Shown here in pieces: positions 1-5,184 of a stretch of 5,184 nucleotides of DNA (the first letter of the stretch is position 1; every line of letters begins with the position of its first letter). The notes under the pieces are model-generated. The model was not told where the DNA came from. It worked only from the letters and a program-made list of their open reading frames with translations, and ran no database searches. Source of the DNA: CAYVJW01 sp964451885 (GTDB taxonomy: Bacteria; Patescibacteriota; Gracilibacteria; UBA4473); the NCBI GenBank assembly GCA_964451885.1, contig CAYVJW010000120.1, positions 1 to 5,184 on the forward strand, given 5' to 3'. Both the position numbers and the translations under genes were made by a program.

Positions 1-41
1 GAATTTCTAGCAGAATGTGTTTGTAGATTTTCTTACTTTTC

Positions 42-48
42 GAAGGGG
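42..48 (+). promoter_or_regulatory. Shine-Dalgarno sequence fixing the start of the SEC-C gene
   Basis: GAAGGGG lies four bases before the ATG at 53. This is a good purine-rich ribosome binding site. It favours ATG 53 over the in-frame GTG at 17, which has no such site in the few bases visible before it. An in-frame TAG at 8-10 closes the frame upstream, so the gene is complete at its 5' end. Confidence 0.7.
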
Positions 49-52
49 ACTC

Positions 53-2194
53 ATGCTTAACCTCAAAAAACAATTTCAATCATTTTTCCAATCAAAAACA
101 AAGAGTAAATTAAGATGGCTGGAAATACTTCTTGCTTATTATCGTGATAATCATAAAGGAAAATTTGAAGAAGTCATGGAAAGAGCCTTACATAAGTTCT
201 TTCCTCCAGAACATCCATCTGTTCCTTTGAGAGGTGAAGAACGAGATCGAGCTGATAGTCGTTTTTGGGATTTTTTTATCTTTGAATATAGAGACAAGGC
301 TTTCAAGAAAAAAACGCTGATTGAATTTATACTCGATCAAGACAATTTCCCTTCGGAGGAGGATAGAGATTATTTTAAACTTCTGAAAAGCAGTCAACTT
401 TACAGCGTTTTTCGAGTAGTAGAAGTAAAAAAAGGGAAATCCATTGAACTTCGCGATCTTATTAGTGGGAAAAAACACAGTGTAAAAGAATTTCTCGGGA
501 CACTTCAGTTTAAAATTGGAGATTTGATTTTTTGGCGCATTATCAAAGACGAAAATGGTGATTATCGGCTTGCTCCGGGGATGGCAAATGTCATAGGCGC
601 AGAGGCGGCTATTGGACTTGGGAATGCCATTGAACGTCAAAGCGGATTTTTCGAAAAGGAACAAGTTACAGCACTTGCCACAGAGGAATCCCTTTTTGGA
701 GAAAAAGAAGAGTTAACACAAGAAATGGAATCGAAGGTCGATCCAAAGGAAAAAATGAAGAAATTTCTAAAGACTTATAATTCTACTTTTACGATTGAAT
801 CACTTATAAAATCTATTACGAACGATGAATTGGGAGACTTCAGGTTTCCGAAACTGTTAGGAAGTTTTCAAAAAGAAATTCAGGAAGAAGATGCGTTTAA
901 GTTGGCAGAAATCTGGAACGACTTTGTTAATCGTATCCCGCGTAAATCATTGGATGGAAAAACGCCTGAACAAATGGTAAAAGAAAGAGCTATCGGCCCA
1001 AAAGAAGAAATGCTTCAAACCGATTTGTCTATGGCACTTTCCGATAAACTTCCTGCTGAAGGTTTTCCTTCTGCACGAGTAACTAATTTTATGGCGGAAA
1101 AATTTCAGAAAGAATGGCTTAATTATCCACAAGAAGGACTTGGCGGGAGAACTCCCAAAGAAGTTATCGTTGAGGAACGAAAAACTATGGGGAATCCGGA
1201 TTTAGAAGTTAATGCAATTTTTAATATAGAGCGAGCTTGTGTAAGAGGAAAAGAAAAAAAGATGATTCCGGTAGATAAAATTAACGCAAAAGAGATAGAT
1301 ATTGTGCATGACATAAAGCTTTTTATCGATTTTGTCGCCAAATCGACTGTAAAACTCACGAAAGAAGGTAACTTAAAAAAAAGCGCTTACGAGAAACTTA
1401 TCCAAAAATGCAAAAGAAAAGGGATGTATGCATTTATTTGTGGAAAGCGAACACAGTGGTTTATGATGACTTGGCGACTTTATCTTGATTTTTTACATAA
1501 TCTGGCCGAGATTTCCGGTATTTTGGATCGGGATAAAAATGCGTTAACCGTAAATGAAGAAAACTACGGAAAATTTAAAAAAATGCCTTCAGGAGAACAA
1601 CTAAAGCTTCTCTTTTTTGCTTGGTTTTTTGGAGATGACTGGTCATTGCTTTTAGGAGGGAGAAATAAAAAAGAAAAATGGGTGGAAGATTTTATGTTTC
1701 ATCGGGAAACAACTTTAGCAAACTTGGATCTTACAGAAGGAAAAAAAGAGAAATTTGAAGATTTCTTTTGGCGATTTTATGGATCAAAAAGAGAATTCCT
1801 GGAGCAAAAAGAAAATATCAAACATAAAGAAGGGAATCAATTGACCTTAATACACCTTACGATTCAGCAGTTTCATCTTTTTGGGCTTTTGGACTGTTTT
1901 ACAAAAAAAGAAGGATTTTATCTGACTTCTATGGAAGATCTATTGGCGTTGGACTCTGTTCAAGTCACTAAAATAGGACAACAACTATTGCCGCACATCA
2001 CCGAAGAAATGTTTTTCAGGGGTCTCGATCAGAGAAGTTTAAGAGGAGAATTCGCCCCCGATTCGTCTACCGATTTTTCATCTTCTTTTCGAGGAAGAGC
2101 ATCAACAGGCACGGTTCGAGTCGAAAAGGTGAGTCGAAATGCTCCTTGTTCATGCGGTTCGGGGAAGAAATACAAGAAGTGTTGTGGGCGTTAA
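53..2194 (+). CDS. SEC-C motif protein with tandem W-P-GKTP repeats, function unknown
   Basis: A 713-residue soluble protein with no signal peptide or membrane segment. The C-terminus carries a clear SEC-C motif (PF02810 type): C699-S-C701, eight residues, then C710-C711 in a GSGKKYKKCCG context. SEC-C is a small zinc-binding module first known from SecA and found on many unrelated proteins, so it does not define function. Residues 113-182 look like a beta-rich module (hydrophobic/charged alternation, 'LRDLISGKKH', 'GDLIFWRI'). Two related segments follow: W288...P296...L300-x-GKTP305 and W355...P359...L363-x-GRTP368, 63 residues apart. Two later stretches end in LTKEGNL (about 434-440) and VTKIGQQLL (about 638-646), the kind of ending seen in winged-helix domains. 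That the protein binds nucleic acid is my inference. The start is ATG 53 because of the Shine-Dalgarno at 42-48; GTG 17 would add 12 residues. It converges on the next gene, with 8 bases between stops. Confidence 0.88.
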   Translation: MLNLKKQFQSFFQSKTKSKLRWLEILLAYYRDNHKGKFEEVMERALHKFFPPEHPSVPLRGEERDRADSRFWDFFIFEYRDKAFKKKTLIEFILDQDNFPSEEDRDYFKLLKSSQLYSVFRVVEVKKGKSIELRDLISGKKHSVKEFLGTLQFKIGDLIFWRIIKDENGDYRLAPGMANVIGAEAAIGLGNAIERQSGFFEKEQVTALATEESLFGEKEELTQEMESKVDPKEKMKKFLKTYNSTFTIESLIKSITNDELGDFRFPKLLGSFQKEIQEEDAFKLAEIWNDFVNRIPRKSLDGKTPEQMVKERAIGPKEEMLQTDLSMALSDKLPAEGFPSARVTNFMAEKFQKEWLNYPQEGLGGRTPKEVIVEERKTMGNPDLEVNAIFNIERACVRGKEKKMIPVDKINAKEIDIVHDIKLFIDFVAKSTVKLTKEGNLKKSAYEKLIQKCKRKGMYAFICGKRTQWFMMTWRLYLDFLHNLAEISGILDRDKNALTVNEENYGKFKKMPSGEQLKLLFFAWFFGDDWSLLLGGRNKKEKWVEDFMFHRETTLANLDLTEGKKEKFEDFFWRFYGSKREFLEQKENIKHKEGNQLTLIHLTIQQFHLFGLLDCFTKKEGFYLTSMEDLLALDSVQVTKIGQQLLPHITEEMFFRGLDQRSLRGEFAPDSSTDFSSSFRGRASTGTVRVEKVSRNAPCSCGSGKKYKKCCGR

Positions 2195-2202
2195 CAATTA
2201 AT

Positions 2203-3402
2203 CTAGCGTTTTTTTACCTCTCTCTCAATTTGCTTCTTTTCTAAAGGAGTTAGCTTTTCTTTTATGTTCTGTTCAAATTCCTTATCATCTCTCTCCCGAT
2301 AAAGAATTCTGGAACGAATATTGGTTTCGTAGGCTTTCAGAAAATCTTTCTCTTTATAAATAAAATACGATAGAGCTAACAAGTAATCGCCTTCTTGTAA
2401 TCCATAACGAAGTGCTTCCAAAAGTTTTTTCGCTTTGTCTTGCTCTCCATTCTGAAAGAAAATATCTATCCCTAAAAATAGAAACTTCTCTATTCGGGAG
2501 GAAAAGCTCCAATCATCTAATTTTATTATCTGCCCGTAAAAGTCTGAAAGAGGAATTTTCACGTTTTCAGGAAGTTTTTTATACCACCTCTCGTATTCAA
2601 GCCCTGAACTCCAACGTTTTTTTTGCGTATAAGCTTTTATGACTTTATCGCCTTGAACAACTTTTACGAAAATACTGTCTGAATCCAAAAGAGACACGGA
2701 TATTCTGTAATCATCTATTTGAGCGGTTTGCTGAGGACAAAGATTTTCAGTCCCATAACGAATAAGGGCATCGAAAAACATTATTTTAAGATCCCGAGTA
2801 GTACATTCATTCCATAAGAACATAAACACATTGCCTTCGTACAATTCAGAATGAAAATCCCATTTCCTAGCTAATGGAATGAAATGATCGAAAAATTGCG
2901 CGTAATTGTACTCATGTGTTTCTAAAAAAGCATGAAAGCAATACTTGCACCATTTTTTCGGTTCTGTTTTTGAAGCATCGATAGCAAATTCAGAAACGAA
3001 AATCCAATATTTCTGAGAGCCACAATCAAGAAGAGTTAAAATGATTTCAAGGCTTTTGTATGCCGCTTCATGTTCCCCCGCTTTTATGAGAAGTAGTATT
3101 TTTTGAAGTAAATCCTTCACATAGAAACGCCAACCGGATCGTTGCTTCTTTGTTATATATCGGTTTGGGGCAAGAAAATTCTGAGCTTCTGCATGTTCCT
3201 TAAAACGTTTTATCTCTTCAAGAAATGCCACAGGGTCGGGAGGAGGGAAGACCTTTTCCGTACGATGTGACTTGGGAACTATTGCTGTAATGATTTTCTT
3301 TTGAAGTTTATCATCTCCTTTATCAAAAAGTTTCAGGAGTAAATTCTGAAGATCCTCCTTCTTTTTTTGCTGTATGAATTTTTCAATTTCTTTGGTTTCC
3401 AT
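2203..3402 (-). CDS. Hypothetical mostly helical protein, TPR-like character
   Basis: A 399-residue, lysine-rich cytoplasmic protein with no signal peptide or membrane helix. I do not recognise a defined family. Residues 1-40 are a charged helical region. Residues 88-126 (GWRFYVKDLL... GEHEAAYKSL... LLD) and 302-350 (FLFLGIDIFF...GEQDKAKKLLEAL...GDYLLALSYF) read as antiparallel helical pairs of the TPR/alpha-solenoid kind. Between them, residues 230-300 appear more beta-rich ('YRISVSLLDSDSIFVKVV'). The first helical block loosely recalls helical regions attached to SWIM zinc-finger proteins and DUF6880-like proteins, but no SWIM or SEC-C cysteines are present, so that is only a hint. The start ATG follows the upstream stop by 15 bases. 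The gap (ACTTTTATATATGAT on the coding strand) has no Shine-Dalgarno, so translation may depend on coupling to the preceding gene. The stop is TAG. Confidence 0.8.
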   Translation of the reverse strand: METKEIEKFIQQKKKEDLQNLLLKLFDKGDDKLQKKIITAIVPKSHRTEKVFPPPDPVAFLEEIKRFKEHAEAQNFLAPNRYITKKQRSGWRFYVKDLLQKILLLIKAGEHEAAYKSLEIILTLLDCGSQKYWIFVSEFAIDASKTEPKKWCKYCFHAFLETHEYNYAQFFDHFIPLARKWDFHSELYEGNVFMFLWNECTTRDLKIMFFDALIRYGTENLCPQQTAQIDDYRISVSLLDSDSIFVKVVQGDKVIKAYTQKKRWSSGLEYERWYKKLPENVKIPLSDFYGQIIKLDDWSFSSRIEKFLFLGIDIFFQNGEQDKAKKLLEALRYGLQEGDYLLALSYFIYKEKDFLKAYETNIRSRILYRERDDKEFEQNIKEKLTPLEKKQIEREVKKR

Positions 3403-3417
3403 ATCATATATAAAAGT

Positions 3418-4077
3418 TTATTCGGTATTTAAAAGTATCTTTAATGTTTTTAAATGTTTAGAAGTAACTTTTGGTTTTAATACTTTACTGTCCTGTAAGA
3501 ATTTCTGAATTTCTTCGGCTTCTTTAGTTGGAAAAGCTTTTTCCATCAGCACTTTTTGTAAAAACAAATAAAGTGTTCTCCCAAAATCCTGAACTTCTTT
3601 TTGTTTTACTAATTCTAAAAACGGAATATCTGGTGAATTCTCAAAGACTAAAGCATCGTGCACGGACAAGCAAAAACGAATAACCTTGCCTTCTTTTGTT
3701 TTAGAATCTTTCCAATCGGTTGGAAGATTACAGTCGTCTCCTTCGAGCTTGAGGTGAATAATCTTCTGATCTTCTGGCAATATCTTCCAAAAGAAATATT
3801 TGTCAGAAGTGCTTTGAAACCCTTCCAAGGCAAAGGCTAAACATTCTTCATTTTTCTGACACCACTCCGTTTCGCAATATTCATCTTCATGAAAGGTAAA
3901 ACCAAGTTTTTCCATCTCCTGATTAAATTCTTCCTCTGTTTTTGTTCTATCCATTACATCATTTACCTCCAAACATCTCCCAGTAAATTCTTCATGCATT
4001 TTTACGGCTCTTTCATAGTCTTCAAAAGAGGGGAAATCTTTGGGATTTGGTGGAGGAGATTTGAAGTTGTTTTTCAT
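3418..4077 (-). CDS. Hypothetical protein, unrecognised
   Basis: A protein of about 219 residues that I do not recognise. The N-terminus is proline-rich (KSPPPNPKDFPSFEDYERAV) and leads into acidic helical sequence up to about residue 60. A cysteine cluster C-x4-C-x5-C follows at about residues 68-79, next to the acidic segment FHEDEYCETEWC. The middle (about 92-150) has short hydrophobic strands, and the C-terminal third (about 152-219) is helical and basic. No catalytic motif, signal peptide or transmembrane segment is visible. Two starts are possible: ATG 4077 (used here) or GTG 4083, which adds two residues. Neither has a Shine-Dalgarno; the preceding bases are pyrimidine-rich on the coding strand. 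The gene sits between the DinD-like gene (56-62 bases upstream) and the helical-protein gene (15 bases downstream), all on one strand, which suggests cotranscription. The stop is TAA. Confidence 0.77.
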   Translation of the reverse strand: MKNNFKSPPPNPKDFPSFEDYERAVKMHEEFTGRCLEVNDVMDRTKTEEEFNQEMEKLGFTFHEDEYCETEWCQKNEECLAFALEGFQSTSDKYFFWKILPEDQKIIHLKLEGDDCNLPTDWKDSKTKEGKVIRFCLSVHDALVFENSPDIPFLELVKQKEVQDFGRTLYLFLQKVLMEKAFPTKEAEEIQKFLQDSKVLKPKVTSKHLKTLKILLNTE

Positions 4078-4139
4078 ATTCACAAGAGGAAAGGATCGTA
4101 ATAAATTTTTGAAAAATGAAAAGATCTATATTCAAAAAA

Positions 4140-4970
4140 TTACTTTCCAAATCTTTTTTGACTCTCAGGTGCTTCAAGATAATTCTTCTTCGTACTCACT
4201 TTCTTCCCACTTTTCTTTTCCAAATCTACCCTCGCATTCTTTGCCACACCTCCTCCTTCTTGAGCTGCCTTTTTATTTTTATCAAATCCATGAGCATCTT
4301 TATTTCTCGCAATTTCCGTAGTGGAGGCTTCCCCCAACATAGAGAAAATAAGTTCCAAATCAGTCATATGATCTCGAAGATTTTCCCGTTTGAGTCCCTT
4401 GAATTTTTTGTACTCGCTTGGAGTCATGCCAAACGTGGCATTCGAAATTTCGGCTGTTAAAATGGCATACTCCCTTTCTTCCTTTACGCCTCGTTTTTCC
4501 CATTCGTCCGTTAATTCTTCCCGAACCGCAATACCACGCATGCGTTTCTCTATCCAGGAATCAGAATAACCTTTGGATTTATAGAGCGCTTTCGTTCGTT
4601 TTGTGGCAATCTCCGGGTCTTCAATTTCCTGAATACGTTCATAACCGACTTTTGCGAGCCAACGTTTAAATGGTTCTGCTTTGGGGGATGGAATGGACTG
4701 AATGATACGAAAAATTCCTTCGGTATTGGCGCAATTAAGTTTTTGCTTCCCACCAGTAGTTTCAATTGAAAGGGGGGTGGCAATTTGCCCCCACCCTTTT
4801 TCGAGCTCTAAATCTCTACGACGCATATCTTTTATATATCCACTTGGTTGTACAGAGTCAGTTAATACAGAAATTACATCTACAATAACAAACCACCACT
4901 CATCATTGTGAATAGTTTTTCTAATTTCTTTGCCCTTAAACAGAGCTATATGAGTTTGGGGTTCTTTCAT
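4140..4970 (-). CDS. BRO-N domain protein, DinD-like (DNA damage-inducible protein D family)
   Basis: A 276-residue soluble protein, close to the 274 residues of E. coli DinD. Residues about 5-115 form a BRO-N (phage antirepressor, PF02498-type) domain: ALFKGKEIRKTI, then EWWFVIVDVISVLTDS, the CANTEGIFRIIQSIPSPKAE segment and FKRWLAKVGYERIQE. Residues about 135-265 match the DinD-type C-terminal half, including FKGLKRENLRDHM (E. coli DinD has RKGLKK...DHM), a TTEIARNKDAHG stretch and a lysine-rich region with VAKNAR. Known: E. coli DinD is LexA-controlled and inhibits RecA-mediated strand exchange; BRO-N domains are often DNA-binding. Inferred: a similar DNA-metabolism or regulatory role here. 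ATG 4970 fits the family N-terminus, and an in-frame TGA lies 15 bases upstream, so no longer start exists. There is no Shine-Dalgarno at the right distance; the nearest serves an overlapping short ORF at 4986. It is the first gene of the leftward cluster. A prophage antirepressor role is the main alternative. Confidence 0.92.
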   Translation of the reverse strand: MKEPQTHIALFKGKEIRKTIHNDEWWFVIVDVISVLTDSVQPSGYIKDMRRRDLELEKGWGQIATPLSIETTGGKQKLNCANTEGIFRIIQSIPSPKAEPFKRWLAKVGYERIQEIEDPEIATKRTKALYKSKGYSDSWIEKRMRGIAVREELTDEWEKRGVKEEREYAILTAEISNATFGMTPSEYKKFKGLKRENLRDHMTDLELIFSMLGEASTTEIARNKDAHGFDKNKKAAQEGGGVAKNARVDLEKKSGKKVSTKKNYLEAPESQKRFGK

Positions 4971-4986
4971 AGTATCGGAATTTCAT
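4936..4986 (-). CDS. Possible 16-codon leader ORF overlapping the DinD-like start
   Basis: ATG at 4986 opens a 16-residue frame, MKFRYYERTPNSYSSV, that ends in TAA at 4938-4936, inside the DinD-like gene in another frame. It is preceded by AGAGGT with a three-base gap, the only good ribosome binding site near here. Its ATG is 16 bases upstream of the DinD-like ATG at 4970, which has no site of its own. This may be a translated leader controlling DinD-like translation by reinitiation or coupling. It could also be chance, with ribosomes recruited at the site reaching the next ATG. A peptide this short cannot be assigned a function. Confidence 0.3.
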   Translation of the reverse strand: MKFRYYERTPNSYSSV

Positions 4987-4989
4987 AAT

Positions 4990-4995
4990 ACCTCT
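4990..4995 (-). promoter_or_regulatory. Shine-Dalgarno sequence serving ATG 4986
   Basis: On the minus strand AGAGGT is followed by three bases and ATG 4986. It is 19 bases from the DinD-like ATG at 4970, too far for ordinary direct use. It also abuts the TAA (4998-4996) that closes the 50-codon open frame further upstream. Confidence 0.5.
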
Positions 4996-5067
4996 TTATT
5001 TTACAGATACAGCTTGAAGTGCAAATGATTTTTCTAAAATCAGTTTTTTTGCTTCATAAATATTCAT

Positions 5068-5092
5068 AAAAAAAGTTCGGATTTCCTCCAAC
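5068..5092 (-). terminator. Terminator- or attenuator-like hairpin with seven T's
   Basis: Read on the minus strand, GTTGGA (5092-5087), loop GGAAA (5086-5082), TCC (5081-5079), one bulged G (5078) and AAC (5077-5075) form a six-pair stem, followed by T7 (5074-5068). A G-T and an A-T pair could extend the stem outward into the first T's. This is the shape of a Rho-independent terminator, though the stem is short and bulged. It lies about 100 bases before the DinD-like start, so it could end an upstream transcript or attenuate this one. Confidence 0.4.
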
Positions 5093-5134
5093 CTGGTGAG
5101 CCATTTGTTAGATTCGGGGTTTACTCCCCCCAGG
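5092..5134 (-). other. GC-rich foldable segment in the leader
   Basis: On the minus strand CCTGG (5134-5130) can pair with CCAGG (5096-5092). Directly stacked on the 5' arm, GGGG (5129-5126) pairs with CCCC (5119-5116) around loop AGTAAA. An alternative pairing, AGCC (5137-5134) with GGCT (5102-5099), crosses the first stem, so two states are conceivable. The stretch is clearly richer in G+C than its flanks. I recognise no known riboswitch class. The DNA would fold equally on the plus strand, but the promoter-like and T-run signals suit the minus strand. Confidence 0.3.
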
Positions 5135-5157
5135 GCTGTTTCATGCTAAATAATTGA

Positions 5158-5163
5158 ATTATA
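5158..5163 (-). promoter_or_regulatory. Candidate -10 box TATAAT
   Basis: A perfect TATAAT lies on the minus strand in an A-rich context. A transcript from it would start near 5150-5152, pass through the GC-rich segment and the T7 hairpin, and could continue into the DinD-like gene as a leader of about 180 bases. The -35 region falls at or beyond the window edge, and no convincing TTGACA is visible. The flanks are very AT-rich, so chance occurrence is a real possibility. Confidence 0.35.
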
Positions 5164-5184
5164 TTTTTTAAGTAGTTTATCGAT

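Larger units (their letters stand above)
4996..5145 (-). other. 50-codon open frame upstream of the DinD-like gene: small gene, gene remnant or chance
   Basis: This frame is open from after a TAG (5148-5146) to a TAA (4998-4996). The translation looks protein-like and amphipathic: GGVNPESNKWLTRLEEIR, then TFFMNIYEAKKLILEK, then a short tail ending in SVK. The only internal ATG is at 5067 (23 residues), with no well-placed Shine-Dalgarno. The frame before the TAG is also open to the window edge. A second frame open from the edge reaches ATG 5144 and stops at 5121, and would join this one by a -1 shift in the G6 run. It could therefore be the 3' end of a broken gene entering from the right. The family is not recognised. 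It overlaps the hairpins described here, so coding and RNA-structure readings compete. Confidence 0.25.

Noticed and set aside
188..664. A 158-codon minus-strand open frame antisense to the SEC-C gene
   Set aside because: It lies wholly opposite a well-supported gene, has no ribosome binding site or recognisable domain, and its composition (rich in F, K, I, S) is what reverse-complemented AT-rich coding sequence gives.
2191..2215. Rho-independent terminator after the SEC-C gene
   Set aside because: The only hairpin is four A-T pairs (TTAA/TTAA) separated from the T-run by CTAGCG, too weak to call.
4103..4115. Palindrome ATTTTTGAAAAAT between the DinD-like gene and the next gene
   Set aside because: It would leave a one-base loop and is all A-T, so it is not a credible hairpin. 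It reflects the AT-rich spacer.
4116..4460. Plus-strand open frames opposite the DinD-like gene
   Set aside because: They are antisense to a gene with clear family motifs, and their translations are F/L/S-rich with no domain features.
53..4970. Alternative genetic code with UGA read as glycine, as in Gracilibacteria
   Set aside because: All four genes remain open at full length under the standard code with no internal UGA and with ordinary GGN glycines. None happens to use UGA as stop, but four genes are too few to infer reassignment.
4997..5025. Promoter TTGCAC / TAAAAT just upstream of the DinD-like gene
   Set aside because: The spacer is only 15 bases, the -35 match is poor, and transcription would begin on or after the ribosome binding site.
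5068..5092. Resemblance of the GGAGGAAATCC segment to the conserved GAGGAAAGUCC of RNase P RNA
   Set aside because: The match lacks a G, and the CCTGG and GGGG/CCCC elements lie on the wrong side of it. The region is also far too short for RNase P RNA.
4971..5092. SOS box upstream of the DinD-like gene
   Set aside because: No CTGT-N8-ACAG site is present. A CGAAC half-site (minus 5079-5075) has no matching GTTCG partner at the Gram-positive spacing.
1..5184. CRISPR array, insertion sequence, tRNA or attachment site
   Set aside because: No regularly spaced repeats, transposase motifs, inverted terminal repeats or cloverleaf pattern were found on either strand.

Overview
The window is AT-rich bacterial DNA (roughly 37-40% G+C by eye). 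It holds four complete protein genes packed tightly with standard-code stops (TAA, TAG, TAA, TAA). There are no rRNA or tRNA genes, no CRISPR array and no transposase. The likely source is an uncultured low-GC bacterium. The DinD-like gene at the right resembles versions I recall from candidate phyla such as Patescibacteria/CPR, but this placement is an inference and the window contains no marker gene.

Layout from left to right: (1) 53-2194, plus strand, a 713-residue protein. It ends in a SEC-C zinc-binding motif and carries a tandem motif built around W...P...L.G(K/R)TP. (2) 2203-3402, minus strand, a 399-residue mostly helical protein of unknown function, convergent with gene 1 with only 8 bases between the stops. 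(3) 3418-4077, minus strand, an unrecognised protein of about 219 residues. (4) 4140-4970, minus strand, a 276-residue protein with a BRO-N domain and a DinD-type C-terminal half. It is the only gene with a fairly specific family call. (5) 4971-5184, about 214 bases upstream of gene 4 with no confident gene, but with dense signals. On the minus strand these are a perfect TATAAT, a GC-rich foldable segment, a hairpin followed by seven T's, a 50-codon open frame and a Shine-Dalgarno sequence. That Shine-Dalgarno is placed for a 16-codon ORF overlapping the DinD-like start, not for the DinD-like start itself.

Genes 4, 3 and 2 lie on one strand with gaps of 56-62 and 15 bases, so they plausibly form one transcription unit read right to left. 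Genes 2 and 3 lack visible Shine-Dalgarno sequences, whereas gene 1 has a good one. How the products work together cannot be read from the sequence. E. coli DinD modulates RecA, and SEC-C motifs are small zinc-binding modules on many otherwise unrelated proteins. I see no catalytic core for a defence system, a toxin or an element. The most interesting part is the leader of the DinD-like gene, which looks like a candidate attenuator or small RNA combined with an overlapping upstream ORF.
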